This document shows positions 34,758-43,986 of a stretch of DNA of 64,000 nt, in pieces. Positions within the stretch are counted from its first letter, which is position 1. Every line of letters starts with the position of its first letter. Where the stretch lies: positions 186,001 to 250,000 of the forward strand of contig NZ_FOCM01000001.1 of the NCBI RefSeq assembly GCF_900110115.1. Direction: 5' to 3'. Source of the DNA: Palleronia pelagia. GTDB taxonomy: Bacteria > Pseudomonadota > Alphaproteobacteria > Rhodobacterales > Rhodobacteraceae. The notes beneath the pieces are model-generated. The model was not told the origin of the DNA and did no database searches. It saw only the letters and a program-made list of their open reading frames with translations. A program made the position numbers and the translations under genes.

Positions 34758-34777
34758 CGATTTTCGCAGCAAAATCG
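34758..34777 (-). terminator. Hairpin between the RimK-like and AstE-like genes
   Basis: CGATTTT (34758-34764) and AAAATCG (34771-34777) form a 7-bp stem with a 6-base loop. It lies in the short gap between two genes in the same direction, so it may reduce read-through from the RimK-like gene. Confidence 0.45.
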
Positions 34778-34825
34778 ACACCCTACAGGTGCCGAATTTC
34801 CGCGCGCCTCACAAGCGCCGTGCGA

Positions 34826-35731
34826 TCATCCCTTGCCCCGGGTGGCCGTCTTGCCCGGTTTCGCGGTCTTTTGGAGGAAATCGATGATCTGTCCGGCAAT
34901 GTCGATGCCGGTGGCCTTTTCCACGCCCTCGAGCCCCGGCGAGGAATTCACTTCCATCACCACCGGGCCGTGATTAGCGCGCAGCATGTCCACGCCGCAG
35001 ACGTTCAGCCCCATGGCCTTCGCCGCGCGCACCGCCGTGGCGCGCTCCTCGGGGGTCAGCTTCACGACCTCGGCCCTTCCGCCGCGATGCAGGTTCGACC
35101 GGAATTCGCCCTCGGCGCCCGTGCGCTTCATGGCCGCCACCACGCGGCCCCCGACGACCAGCGCCCGGATGTCGGTGCCGCCCGCTTCCTTGATGAACTC
35201 TTGCACCAGGATGTTCACGTTGGCGCCCCGGAACGCTTCGATCACCGATTTCGCGCTGCGGTCGGTATCGGCCAGCACGACGCCGATGCCCTGCGTGCCT
35301 TCCAGCAGCTTGATGACCGTGGGCGCGCCGCCCGCGACCCGCAGGACCTCCTCGGTCTGGCGCGGGTCATGGGCGAAGGTCGTCACGGGCAGGCCGATCC
35401 CGTCGCGCGCCATCAGCTGCATCGCGCGCAGCTTATCGCGCGACCGCCCGATGGCCACGGACTCGTTCAGAGGCCAGGTGCCCATGACCTCGAACTGTCG
35501 CAGCACGGCCAAACCGTAGAAGGTGATCGACGCGCCGATGCGGGGGATCACGGCGTCGAATTTCGGAAGCTCGGCGCCGTTGTAATAGATCGTGGGCCGG
35601 CGCGACGCGATGTTCATGTAGCAGCCCAGCGTCTTGATGATGGTAAGCTCGTGGCCACGCGCCTCGGCGGCCTCCTTCAGCCGCCTGTGGGAATAGAGCT
35701 CGGCGTTCTGTGCCATCATGGCGATCTGCAT
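34826..35731 (-). CDS. RimK-like ATP-grasp amino-acid ligase
   Basis: A 301-aa ATP-grasp ligase related to RimK, which adds glutamates to ribosomal protein S6. Visible: substrate region [22 protein letters not shown]-binding [37 protein letters not shown] and metal site [15 protein letters not shown]. Start at 35731 (MQIAMM), the family N-terminus. Pairing with a deacylase gene suggests addition and removal of the same modification (inference). Confidence 0.9.
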   Translation of the reverse strand: MQIAMMAQNAELYSHRRLKEAAEARGHELTIIKTLGCYMNIASRRPTIYYNGAELPKFDAVIPRIGASITFYGLAVLRQFEVMGTWPLNESVAIGRSRDKLRAMQLMARDGIGLPVTTFAHDPRQTEEVLRVAGGAPTVIKLLEGTQGIGVVLADTDRSAKSVIEAFRGANVNILVQEFIKEAGGTDIRALVVGGRVVAAMKRTGAEGEFRSNLHRGGRAEVVKLTPEERATAVRAAKAMGLNVCGVDMLRANHGPVVMEVNSSPGLEGVEKATGIDIAGQIIDFLQKTAKPGKTATRGKG

Positions 35732-35759
35732 GGGTGGGCCTTTCGAAAGGAAACGGGAC

Positions 35760-35781
35760 GGCGCGCCCGCCCGGGCGCGCC
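35760..35781 (-). terminator. Terminator-like hairpin after ggt
   Basis: A perfect 9-bp stem (GGCGCGCCC, 35760-35768, with GGGCGCGCC, 35773-35781) with a 4-base loop, downstream of the ggt stop and upstream of the RimK-like start. No long U-tract. Confidence 0.5.
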
Positions 35782-35807
35782 GCGACATGTGCTCGCGGAT
35801 CTCCGGC

Positions 35808-37631
35808 TTACTTGCCCAGGGCGATCCCCTCGCGGCGCGGATCGGCGCCGCCCAGCAGGCCGTCCCCGGTGATGCGGATGGCGTGCAGCCCCGAGGTCAG
35901 GTCGCGGATATTGGTCTCGTACCCGATCTCCTGCAGCGCGCCCTCCATCGCCTCGGCCGCGGTGCCCGCCTCGATGTCGAAGGTCCCGAAGCGGTTCACC
36001 AGGTGCGGGGCGACCAGCGCCTGCTGCACGTTCATGCCCCAGTCCACGTGGTTGATGATCGCCTGCGCGACGTAGCCGATGATGCGCGACCCGCCGGGCG
36101 AGCCGACGACCAGCATCGGCGCGCCGTCCTGCATGACGATGGTGGGCGCCATAGACGACCGTGGCCGCTTGCCCGGCTCCACCCGGTTGGCGATGGGATA
36201 GCCGTTCTCGTGGGTCGAGAAGCTGAAATCGGTCAGCTCGTTGTTCAGAAGGAACCCGCCCGGCGTGAACAGCCGCGAGCCGAAGCCGTTCTCGATGGTC
36301 GTCGTCATGCTCAGCGCGTTGCCGTCGGCATCGACGATCGAGATATGCGAGGTCGAAGGGAGCTCGATCGCGTCGTCGTCGCCCCAAAGCTGCGCGTGCG
36401 ACCACTCGGGCGCGCCGGGCGAGACCTCGTCCAGCGCCTCGGACCCGCCCAGCTGCGCCGCGCGGCCGGTCAGGTAGTCGGGACCCAGCAGACCCTCGGT
36501 AGGCATGGGCACGAAATCGCTGTCGGCCATGTAGCGGCCCCGGTCCGCAAAGGCGAGCCGCGAGGCATCGCCGATCAGCCGCCAGGCCTGCGGGTCGTCC
36601 GCCGCCATTCCGGGCAGATCGTACTGGTCGAGCATCCCCAGGATCTGTCCCACGGTCAGACCGCCCGAGCTGGGCGGCCCCATGCCGCAGACCTCCAGCC
36701 CCCGGTAGGGGCCGCAGACGGCGGGCCGTTCGACCACGTCGTAGATCGCCAGGTCGGTCATCGACAGGGTGCCGGGGTTCGACGCGGCCTCGGTCACGGT
36801 GGCGACGATCCCTTCGGCGATCTCGCCGGTATAGAACGCGTCGGCCCCGCCCTCGGCGATGGCGCGCAGGGTGGCGGCGTAGGCAGGGTTGCTCAGCGTG
36901 TCGCCCTCGGCGATGGGCTCGCCGCCGGGGTAGAAATAGTCCTGCGTCGCCTGGAACGTGCCCAGCCGGTCCGTGTCACCGGCGACGAGGCTCGCCAGCC
37001 GCGGCGACACGGTGAACCCATCCTCGGCCAGCGCGATGGCCTCGGCGAACAGGTCCGCCCAGGCCGCGCGGCCCCACATCTCGTGCGCGCGCTCCATCAG
37101 GCGCGGGGTGCCGGGGGTGCCCACCGACCGGCCGCCCACGACCGCGTCCCAGAATCCCATGGTCTCGCCCGCGTCGTCCTGGAACAGGGTCGGCGAGACC
37201 GACAGCGGCGCCGTCTCGCGCCCGTCCAGCGTGGTCAGCGTGCCCGACGCGGCGTCGTAGTAGACAAGGAACGCCCCGCCGCCGAGGCCCGAGCTCTGCG
37301 GCTCGACCAGGCCCAGGACGGTCTGCACGGCGATCATGGCATCGGCGGCGCTGCCGCCCGCCTCCAGGATCGCGGCGCCGGCCTCGACCGCCAGCGGGTT
37401 GGCGGCGGCCACCATCCAGTTCTGGGCCTCGACCGGGCGTCCCGCTTCCTTGGCGTCCATGGCATCGCGCGCCAGCGGCGCCAGCGGGGTGGCCGAAACC
37501 TCGGGACCCGATGCGCCACTGCCGTCGGCGCTGGCGGCCTCGGGGTCGACCGCGTCGGCCGCCTGCTGGGCGTGAAGCGGGGCGGCGAGCGCCATGAGGG
37601 TGGCGACGGTCAGGCTCAGGGGACGGCGCAT
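35808..37631 (-). CDS. ggt: Gamma-glutamyltransferase
   Basis: A 607-aa exported enzyme that hydrolyses or transfers the gamma-glutamyl group of glutathione. Signal peptide [20 protein letters not shown]. The autoprocessing nucleophile is the Thr of [20 protein letters not shown], and [13 protein letters not shown] and [14 protein letters not shown] are standard family blocks. It matures into two subunits in the periplasm. Start at 37631 with a GGAGGAG site. gshB, which makes glutathione, lies elsewhere in the window. Confidence 0.94.
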   Translation of the reverse strand: MRRPLSLTVATLMALAAPLHAQQAADAVDPEAASADGSGASGPEVSATPLAPLARDAMDAKEAGRPVEAQNWMVAAANPLAVEAGAAILEAGGSAADAMIAVQTVLGLVEPQSSGLGGGAFLVYYDAASGTLTTLDGRETAPLSVSPTLFQDDAGETMGFWDAVVGGRSVGTPGTPRLMERAHEMWGRAAWADLFAEAIALAEDGFTVSPRLASLVAGDTDRLGTFQATQDYFYPGGEPIAEGDTLSNPAYAATLRAIAEGGADAFYTGEIAEGIVATVTEAASNPGTLSMTDLAIYDVVERPAVCGPYRGLEVCGMGPPSSGGLTVGQILGMLDQYDLPGMAADDPQAWRLIGDASRLAFADRGRYMADSDFVPMPTEGLLGPDYLTGRAAQLGGSEALDEVSPGAPEWSHAQLWGDDDAIELPSTSHISIVDADGNALSMTTTIENGFGSRLFTPGGFLLNNELTDFSFSTHENGYPIANRVEPGKRPRSSMAPTIVMQDGAPMLVVGSPGGSRIIGYVAQAIINHVDWGMNVQQALVAPHLVNRFGTFDIEAGTAAEAMEGALQEIGYETNIRDLTSGLHAIRITGDGLLGGADPRREGIALGK

Positions 37632-37735
37632 GGGGATCTCCTCCGGAAAGATGGGCGGCGTCCTGTTGAGTGTGGCGCAAATCCGGTCCGCGGCAAGGCG
37701 CAGCACGGCCGTCGCACGGGCCCGACAGGCACCCA

Positions 37736-37877
37736 CATGGGAATTTCAGGACCAGTGATGGAAGGGCCGGGCGCACGGTCCCGCGCGCCGGGCGTCAGGA
37801 CCGGATCCGCACGCAATGAACGCCACGGCCCCGGTCTCGCGCGGCCCCCGCATCACTGGTCCGGAAATACTCGATGG
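37736..37877. repeat. Inverted-repeat element, copy 1
   Basis: Arms carrying ATTTCAGGACCAGTGATG (37743-37760) and its near-complement CATCACTGGTCCGGAAAT (37851-37868) enclose about 90 bases. The outer ends are CATGGGA and ACTCGATG. It lies between the ggt start and the pyrophosphatase-like stop. The same arms recur at 45797-45866, so this is a repeat family, imperfect here. Confidence 0.6.
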
Positions 37878-37916
37878 TGCGACGCCGTGGGCCCGCGACC
37901 GGGCGGTGTGACGCGC

Positions 37917-38468
37917 CTAGGGATCCGGCACGTCCGGGTCGCGGCGGGCGGCGTTCTCGGCCTCTTCCAGCATCCTCATGGCCTCGTCGCGCTCGCCGCG
38001 GCCGACCACGTTGAAGGGCCGGTCGATCATGTCGTTGTAGCTGCGGAAGAACAGCTCCATGTCCCAGGCGAAGCCCTCGCGCATGTCCGACAGCGTCTGA
38101 ACGTGGGCAAACATCCGCGACAGGTTGGCCACGGCCACGACGCGGTCGTTGCGCGCCATGCTGCCGTCCTCGTCGTTCTCCATCTTCAGGATGCCGATCA
38201 GCCGCGCTTCGATCAGCGCACCGGCCGGCACCTCGCCATCGGTCACCAGCACGATGTCCAGCGCGTCGCCGTCGGGCGCCTTGGTGTTCGGCACGTAGCC
38301 GAAGCTGAACGGGAAGGTCTGGCCCTCGGGCAGCTCCAGCGCGATGCGGAAGAGCCCGCTGGCATCCACGTCGTACTTGTGGCGCGAGCCCTTCGGGGTC
38401 TCGACGAAGACGTTGACGGCCTCGCCTTCGGTGCGGGACGTCACGTGGTCGAGCGCTTGCAGGAACAT
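37917..38468 (-). CDS. Inorganic pyrophosphatase-like protein (family I)
   Basis: A 183-aa protein with the family I pyrophosphatase fold: VETPKGSRHKYD, FGYVPNT and the metal motif DGDALDIVLV, then GILKMENDEDG. By eye several catalytic positions differ from E. coli Ppa: the Lys of the second acidic loop is Arg, and the Tyr-Lys pair near the C-terminus reads Tyr-Asn. It may be a divergent or specialised paralogue rather than the main cellular enzyme. First gene downstream of a run of metallo-hydrolases on the same strand. Confidence 0.75.
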   Translation of the reverse strand: MFLQALDHVTSRTEGEAVNVFVETPKGSRHKYDVDASGLFRIALELPEGQTFPFSFGYVPNTKAPDGDALDIVLVTDGEVPAGALIEARLIGILKMENDEDGSMARNDRVVAVANLSRMFAHVQTLSDMREGFAWDMELFFRSYNDMIDRPFNVVGRGERDEAMRMLEEAENAARRDPDVPDP

Positions 38469-38501
38469 GGGGGAAACCTTTCCGAGGGGCGGGGCGCCCG
38501 C

Positions 38502-39338
38502 TCAGCTGTCGTGGCTGTAGTAGGCGGGGATCATGCGAAAGCCCTCGGTGGCCCGCTCGATCACGCCCGCGCCGGGGAAGGTGATGTGGCTGCCCAGGAT
38601 CGGGGTGGCGTCCGCCGACACGCGGTCGAGCATCGCCTTGCGGGTCTCGCGCGCCGCGTCGATATCCACGTCGAAGCCGGTGCCGATCTCGGGATTGGCC
38701 AGCTGCACCGGCGCCACGTGGACGATGTCGGTCAGCAGCAGCATGGTCGCGTCGCCCGACATGATCTCGAGCCCCGAATGTCCCGGCGTGTGACCGGGCA
38801 GGTGCAGCGCGCGCAGGCCGGGGGCGATGTCGTCGGCGTCGCTATAGGTCTCCAGCCGGTCGCCATAGGCCGACAGCAGCGCGCGGGTGCTGTCCTGGGC
38901 GTTGGCGTCATCGGTGAAATGGGCGTGATCGTCGCCGTGGATGCGCAGCGCGGCGTTGCCGAAGGCCGCGCCGCCGTCGCCGTCCATCAGCCCGGCGATG
39001 TGGTCGGCATGCATGTGGGTAACGTAGACCGTGTCGATATCCCCGGGCGCGAAGCCGGCGGCCTTCAGGTTCGACATCACGCGCCCCGTCTCGGGGCCCA
39101 TATTGCCCGCCACGCCGCCATCGACCAGCACCAGCCTGTCGCCCGTCCGGATCACGAAGGCGTTCAGCCCCGACCGCCAGGCGGCCGGGTCGGCGTGGTG
39201 CATGTGCAGCAGCCGCGCGTATTCGGGTGCGTCGATACCCTTCAGGTGATCGAGGCCCAAGGGCAGGGGCCCGTCGCTGAGCGCTGTGACGGTGATGTCG
39301 CCCACGTGCAGGCGCTGGGCATCGGGAAGGCGGGTCAT
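38502..39338 (-). CDS. MBL-fold metallo-hydrolase, cytoplasmic paralogue
   Basis: A 278-aa metallo-beta-lactamase-fold hydrolase with the metal motif VTHMHADHIAGL and the further ligand regions LPGHTPGHSGLE and GSHITFPGAG. No signal peptide. It is a close relative of the next gene upstream (shared HVAPVQL and GHTPGH blocks), so the pair arose by tandem duplication. Substrate unknown; lactonase-like and other activities exist in this family. Confidence 0.85.
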   Translation of the reverse strand: MTRLPDAQRLHVGDITVTALSDGPLPLGLDHLKGIDAPEYARLLHMHHADPAAWRSGLNAFVIRTGDRLVLVDGGVAGNMGPETGRVMSNLKAAGFAPGDIDTVYVTHMHADHIAGLMDGDGGAAFGNAALRIHGDDHAHFTDDANAQDSTRALLSAYGDRLETYSDADDIAPGLRALHLPGHTPGHSGLEIMSGDATMLLLTDIVHVAPVQLANPEIGTGFDVDIDAARETRKAMLDRVSADATPILGSHITFPGAGVIERATEGFRMIPAYYSHDS

Positions 39339-39401
39339 CGGGGACTCCTCGTTGGCACGGTCTCATCGCGTCCCGGAAAGAACACAGGAAGGCAACGCGG
39401 A

Positions 39402-39430
39402 GCGCCCGGGCGATGGTTCCGCCCGGGCGC
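39402..39430 (-). terminator. Terminator-like hairpin between the two MBL genes
   Basis: A perfect 10-bp stem (GCGCCCGGGC, 39402-39411, with GCCCGGGCGC, 39421-39430) and a 9-base loop, directly after the stop of the exported paralogue. No U-tract. Confidence 0.5.
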
Positions 39431-39437
39431 GTGGCCG

Positions 39438-40394
39438 TCAGGCCGGGTAGGGATAGCGCGCGTCGATCATGGCGTAGCCTTCGCCCGCCTGCATGATGTG
39501 GCCCAGGCCGGGGAAGTTGATGTGGCTGCCCGCGATCAACATCCGGTCGGCCACCACGCGGTCGAGGATGTCCGCCCGCGTCGCCGCCGCCTGGTCGGGG
39601 TCCACGTCGAAGCCGATGGTCACCTCGGGGTGGCGCAGCTGCACCGGCGCCACGTGCAGAATGTCGGCCCAGATCAGCAGGCTGTCGTCGCCCGAGCTGA
39701 TGGCGAACCCCGTGTGCCCGGGCGTATGGCCGGGAAGCGGCATGGCAGTGATGCCGGGCGCGACCTCGCCCTCGCCCGAGAACGGGCGCAGCCGGTCGCC
39801 GTAGACGTCCAGCACGCTGCGCGCGAGGTTGAAGAACATCGCGTTGCTCTCGCCCGCCTGCTGCATGATCGCGTCGTCGGTCCAGAAGGCGCGCTCGGCC
39901 TCGTGGAACGCCAGCTCGGCATTGGGGAAGATCGCGCTGCCGCCATCGACCGCCCCGCCCACGTGGTCGGGGTGCAGGTGGCTGGCCAGGATCATGGTGA
40001 TGTCCTCGGGCGCCGTGCCGGTGGCCTCGAGATTGCCCATCAGCCGGCCCAGGTCCGGGCCCATGGCGCCGCCGGTGCCGGCGTCCACCAGCATCTTGGT
40101 GTCGCCCGCCTCGATCAGGAAGGCGTTGACCGCGGCGCGGAACGCGTCGGGCTCGATGAACTGGTCGGTCATGGCCTGGGCATAGCCCTCGGCATCAATG
40201 CCCTGCAGCGCCTCGGGCCCGATCCTCAGCGCGCCGTCCGACAGCGCGGTGACGGCCATGTCGCCGATGGTGAAGCGCTGGGCGGCGGGCAGGACGGGCG
40301 CGGCGGAATGCGCGGCGGCGCGCGCGGCGCGGGGCAGGAAGGGCAGGGCGGTCGCGGCGGCGGCGCTGCCCATCAGGTGACGGCGGGTGATCAT
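39438..40394 (-). CDS. MBL-fold metallo-hydrolase, Tat-exported paralogue
   Basis: A 318-aa metallo-hydrolase. It starts with a twin-arginine signal (ITRRHLMGSAAAATALPFLP), so it is exported folded. Metal ligands: ASHLHPDHVGG, LPGHTPGHTGFA and GSHINFPGLG. It parallels the cytoplasmic paralogue downstream over its whole catalytic region. Start at 40394 with AGGAGG site; the longer open frame upstream is not supported. Confidence 0.87.
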   Translation of the reverse strand: MITRRHLMGSAAAATALPFLPRAARAAAHSAAPVLPAAQRFTIGDMAVTALSDGALRIGPEALQGIDAEGYAQAMTDQFIEPDAFRAAVNAFLIEAGDTKMLVDAGTGGAMGPDLGRLMGNLEATGTAPEDITMILASHLHPDHVGGAVDGGSAIFPNAELAFHEAERAFWTDDAIMQQAGESNAMFFNLARSVLDVYGDRLRPFSGEGEVAPGITAMPLPGHTPGHTGFAISSGDDSLLIWADILHVAPVQLRHPEVTIGFDVDPDQAAATRADILDRVVADRMLIAGSHINFPGLGHIMQAGEGYAMIDARYPYPA

Positions 40395-40475
40395 GGTATC
40401 CTCCTTGCGGGACATGCTGTACCGAACAAGCCGGACATAGCGCGCCGCGGCGCAAATCAATCGGAAGGGGCAGTC

Positions 40476-40958
40476 ATGACCGACCTTGCGGCGATGATGG
40501 CGCGCCACGCGCGGGCAGGCCGGGTGGACTGGATCGGCCTGCGCCCGGCCCGCCGCGCGGGGGTGCAGCCGGTCGACCGGGCCGAGATCGCCGAAGATGG
40601 GCTGGGCGGCGACCACGGCCGCCCGGGCAAGCGGGCGGTGACACTGCTCCAGGCCGAGCATCTTGCGGTGATCGCCGCGCTGCTGGGCCGGGACGACCTG
40701 CCGCCCGAGATCCTGCGCCGCAATATCGTGGTCTCGGGGATCAACCTGCTGGCGCTGCGGCACGCCGAGATCGCGCTGGGCGGCGCGCGGCTGCGGGTCG
40801 AGGGGCCGTGCCCGCCCTGTTCGCGGATGGAGGAATACCTCGGCCCCGGCGGCTACTCGGCGGTGCGCGGCCATGGCGGGGTCTACGCCAGCGTCGTCGC
40901 GCCGGGCCCGGTCGCGCCGGGCGATGCGGTCACGCGCGTCGAGACGTCCGCCGATTGA
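40476..40958 (+). CDS. MOSC-domain protein
   Basis: A 160-aa MOSC domain. Motifs: ILRRNIVVSGINLLALRHAE (the RRN[IV] block) and the Cys-containing VEGPCPPCSRMEEYLGPGG. MOSC domains carry sulfur or molybdenum-cofactor chemistry; short forms like this are often of unknown substrate. ATG at 40476 has GGAAGGGG upstream. Divergent from the exported MBL gene; convergent with the aminotransferase. Confidence 0.85.
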   Translation: MTDLAAMMARHARAGRVDWIGLRPARRAGVQPVDRAEIAEDGLGGDHGRPGKRAVTLLQAEHLAVIAALLGRDDLPPEILRRNIVVSGINLLALRHAEIALGGARLRVEGPCPPCSRMEEYLGPGGYSAVRGHGGVYASVVAPGPVAPGDAVTRVETSAD

Positions 40959-40973
40959 GCCCGCGGGCCCGTT

Positions 40974-41843
40974 TCAGGCTGCGCCGTCCGCGCTTGCGGC
41001 CCAGTCCCAGTACATCTCGCGCACCCGCTTGGTGACCGGCCCCACCTGGTAGTGGCGGTCGTCGAAGGCCGTGACCGCCTGCACCTTTGACATGTTGCCC
41101 GACAGAAAGACCTCGTCCGCGTCGCGCACGTCGTCGAAGCTCAGGACCGTCTCGACCACCGGCGTGCCGTCGGCCGCGAGGTTCGCCATGTGCCGTGCGC
41201 GGGTGATGCCCGCCAGGAAGGTGCCGTTGGCGATGGGGGTCATTACCGTGCCATCCTTGACGATGAACACGTTCGCCGTGGCGCTTTCGGCAACGTTGCC
41301 CATGGCGTCGGCGGCCAGGGCGTTGCCGAAGCCCTTCGCCTGCGCCTCGCGCAGCATCCGGGCGTTGTTGGGATAGAGGCAGCCCGCCTTGGCGTTCACC
41401 ACCGCCGATTCCAGCACCGGGCGGCGGAACTGCGTGGTGGTGAGCGTCGTGGTCGCCTCGGCGGTGAAGGGGATCGCCTCGAGGCAGACGGCGAAGCCCG
41501 TGGTCTCGGCGGCGGGGGCAATGGCGCCCGGCCCGCCATCTATGCCCCAGTACATGGGCCGGATGTAGACGGCCGCGTCTTCGGGATAGGGGCCCAGCCC
41601 CTCGTGGATCAGCGCGACCATGTCGTCGGTGGCCACTGTGGGGGTCAGCATCAGCGCCCGGGCCGAGCGGTTCACCCGCTCGCAATGGGCGCGCAGGTCG
41701 GGGGTCAGACCATTGACCGCCCGCGCGCCGTCGAAGACCGACGAGCCCAGCCAAGCGCCGTGATCGGCCGCGCGCATGACGGGCACGTCGCCGTCATGCC
41801 ATGCGCCGTTGAAATAGGTCCGGATGTCGGTGCCGACTGCCAT
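40974..41843 (-). CDS. Branched-chain amino acid aminotransferase-like (class IV PLP)
   Basis: A 289-aa fold-type IV aminotransferase. The PLP lysine lies in VVNAKAGCLYPNNARM, and the phosphate and cofactor motifs are ESATANVFIVKDG and FLAGITRARHM. It is shorter than IlvE (about 309 aa) and could equally be a D-amino-acid or aromatic transaminase. A BCAT role is the best guess from VFDGARAVNG and MYWGIDGG regions. Confidence 0.8.
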   Translation of the reverse strand: MAVGTDIRTYFNGAWHDGDVPVMRAADHGAWLGSSVFDGARAVNGLTPDLRAHCERVNRSARALMLTPTVATDDMVALIHEGLGPYPEDAAVYIRPMYWGIDGGPGAIAPAAETTGFAVCLEAIPFTAEATTTLTTTQFRRPVLESAVVNAKAGCLYPNNARMLREAQAKGFGNALAADAMGNVAESATANVFIVKDGTVMTPIANGTFLAGITRARHMANLAADGTPVVETVLSFDDVRDADEVFLSGNMSKVQAVTAFDDRHYQVGPVTKRVREMYWDWAASADGAA

Positions 41844-41915
41844 GCGCGTGTCCCCTCGTGTCCGGCCCGTTCGTAGCCGCAGCCGGCCCCCGGGGACAAG
41901 GCCTGTCGCCCCCGC

Positions 41916-42401
41916 TCAGCCGGCGTCGGCCAACAGCGCGTCCAGGTCCAGCCGCCGGGTCACCATGGCCAGCCCGCCCTCGGCGTCGCGCGGCCATTCG
42001 TCCTGCGGGCGGTCCCAGTAGATCTCGACCCCGTTGCCGTCCGGGTCGTCGAGATACAGCGCCTCGCTCACCCCGTGGTCCGACGCGCCGGTCAGGGGCC
42101 AGCCCGCCTCCTGCAACCGGCGCAGGATCGTCCCCAGCGCCGCGCGGTTGGGCAGCAGCAGGGCCACGTGGAACAGGCCGGTGTGGCCCGGCGGGGGCGG
42201 AGTGGCGCCCGCGCTCTGCCAGGTGTTCAGGGCGATATGGTGGTGGTAGCCGTCCACACTCAGGAACACCGCGCCGTCACCGTAGCGCTGGGTCTCCTCG
42301 AAGCCGAGGATGTCCCGCCAGAAGGCAAGGCTGCGGTCGAGATCGGCCACCTTCAGGTGTACGTGTCCGATGCGGGTGGCGGCGGGAAGGGTCGTGGTCA
42401 T
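41916..42401 (-). CDS. VOC-family protein (glyoxalase/dioxygenase-like)
   Basis: A 161-aa vicinal-oxygen-chelate protein with the metal-binding layout typical of ring-cleaving dioxygenases: RIGHVHLKVADLDRSLAFWR, HHHIALNTW, GLFHVALLLPN and SEALYLDDPDGNGVEIYWDR. Substrate unknown. The Met at 42401 has an AGGAG site; upstream frame is not supported. Confidence 0.85.
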   Translation of the reverse strand: MTTTLPAATRIGHVHLKVADLDRSLAFWRDILGFEETQRYGDGAVFLSVDGYHHHIALNTWQSAGATPPPPGHTGLFHVALLLPNRAALGTILRRLQEAGWPLTGASDHGVSEALYLDDPDGNGVEIYWDRPQDEWPRDAEGGLAMVTRRLDLDALLADAG

Positions 42402-42636
42402 GGGTGGCTCCTGTGGATGCGCCAACCAGGATAAGCGCCCCGGCCTTCTGTGCACAGGTCCACGGATGCAGGGTAAGCGCGCGTACGCGCACAGATGCCG
42501 TCCCGAATGCTCCATCCGTGCGGCTGGCCGCGTAAGTTCCCTGCGCACGCGCCGCTGGACCGTTTCCGCGCTGAAGGCGCCCCTTGTTGCCCGGAAGACC
42601 GGGCGGCACCGGCGCGGCGCGCCTGCCCGCCGGACA

Positions 42637-43737
42637 TCAGCCCTGCGGCACCTCCAGGTCCACCGTGACCACCGTCCCGCGCAGACCGTTGGAGACGTCG
42701 ATCTTTGCGCCCATCGAGTCCACCAGCGTCAAGACCAGGTTGCCCCCCATGCCCGACGCGCGCTTGGTGCCCTGGGCGACCACCGCGCCGCCATTGGTCG
42801 CGTCCGGGCGGGACTCGGTGGGGGCGGCCGGGGGCGCGGGCCAGTCACTGCCCTCGGGCATGCCCACGCCATCATCCTCCACCACCAGCCGCGCACGGCC
42901 CCCAGACTGCCGTTGGAACCGCACGTTGATGACGCCTTCGCGCCCGTCGGGGAAGGCATGCTCCAGCGCGTTGGTCAGGAACTCGGTCACCAAGAGGCCC
43001 AGCCGTGCCGCCTGGTCGACGGGCAGGGTCATTTCCTCGCATTGCACGTTCATGCGGATCGACGGGCGGCCGTCCAGCGCGCCCAGCGTGTTGACCACGC
43101 GGCTCATGTAGGCGCCCGCCGGCACGCTCTTGGTGTCGCCGTTTCCCACGCCCACGGGCGACAATTCCTCGTAGAGCATGGCAAGGCTCTGCACCCGGTG
43201 GCTCAGCGCCTCGAAGGTCTCGCGGCTGACCTCTTGCCGGGCCTGCATCCGGATCATGCCGACGATCATCGACAGGTGGTTCTTCACGCGGTGCTGCAAT
43301 TCGCGCAGCATCACATCCTGCGCATCCACCGGATCGGTGAGCGGCGTGTCCGCGTCGATCTGTTTCTGGATGCCGATGAAAGCCTCGATCTCGCCGTCGG
43401 GATCGTGGACCGGCGCGATCATCAGGTGGTTGCGGAAGGCCGAGCCATCCGCCCGGTAATTGGTCAGTTCCAGGCTCAGGTCCTCGCCCGCGGCGATTGC
43501 CGCCCGCAGGCGCGCCACGTCGGCCGGGTCGGTCTCGGGGCCCTGCAGGAACCGGCAGTTCCGCCCGATCGCGTAGTCGCGGGAATAGTAGGTCTCGCGC
43601 TCGAAGGTGCGGTTGACGAAGACGATGGGGTTGTCGGGCAGACGCGGGTTGGTCACGACCATCGATACAGGCAGGCGAGACACGGCGTTGTGCAGCTCTT
43701 CCTGTCGCCTTTTGTCCGGATCTTCGGTGCGCATCAC
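42637..43737 (-). CDS. LOV-domain sensor histidine kinase
   Basis: A 366-aa soluble kinase. Residues about 25-130 form a LOV (PAS) domain with the canonical flavin-adduct motif GRNCRFLQG (photoactive Cys), IVFVNRTFERETYYS and later FRNHLMIAPV and FIGIQKQI. The histidine box is ELQHRVKNHLSMIVGMIRMQ (HisKA_2/HWE-like), followed by an ATPase domain with LLVTEFLTNALEHAF and VVEDDGVGMP. It should phosphorylate a response regulator under blue light; none is adjacent. No membrane segments. Confidence 0.9.
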   Translation of the reverse strand: MMRTEDPDKRRQEELHNAVSRLPVSMVVTNPRLPDNPIVFVNRTFERETYYSRDYAIGRNCRFLQGPETDPADVARLRAAIAAGEDLSLELTNYRADGSAFRNHLMIAPVHDPDGEIEAFIGIQKQIDADTPLTDPVDAQDVMLRELQHRVKNHLSMIVGMIRMQARQEVSRETFEALSHRVQSLAMLYEELSPVGVGNGDTKSVPAGAYMSRVVNTLGALDGRPSIRMNVQCEEMTLPVDQAARLGLLVTEFLTNALEHAFPDGREGVINVRFQRQSGGRARLVVEDDGVGMPEGSDWPAPPAAPTESRPDATNGGAVVAQGTKRASGMGGNLVLTLVDSMGAKIDVSNGLRGTVVTVDLEVPQG

Positions 43738-43755
43738 TCATGCTCCTCGGGCCAC

Positions 43756-43771
43756 CCGTTCAATCGAACGG
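43756..43771. promoter_or_regulatory. Palindrome upstream of the LOV kinase
   Basis: CCGTTCAATCGAACGG is a perfect 6-bp inverted repeat with 4-base spacer, 19 bases before the kinase start. Possible operator or leader hairpin. Confidence 0.35.
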
Positions 43772-43986
43772 TCGACCCAATTGATTTCATCCTTCTCCAC
43801 AAGCTGGACTAGTAGATGGGTCGGACGCGCGGATTTCAATGATGGCGCGCGGACGGCCGGCGCTCCATGCGGCGCCGCCCGTAAGATCCCAGCTTGATAG
43901 AAAAGGGAAACTCGGACGTCTGGGGCATCGCGTCAAGCCGGAACGCTGCCCCTGCCGGCGCCGCCTCTCCAAATCGCGACGCCCGC

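Noticed and set aside
35718-40958. A 1746-codon open frame on the plus strand
   Set aside because: Antisense to ggt, the pyrophosphatase-like gene and both MBL genes, with His/Arg/Gly-rich composition typical of GC-driven shadow frames. Only its last part from 40476 (the MOSC protein) has a ribosome site and family motifs.
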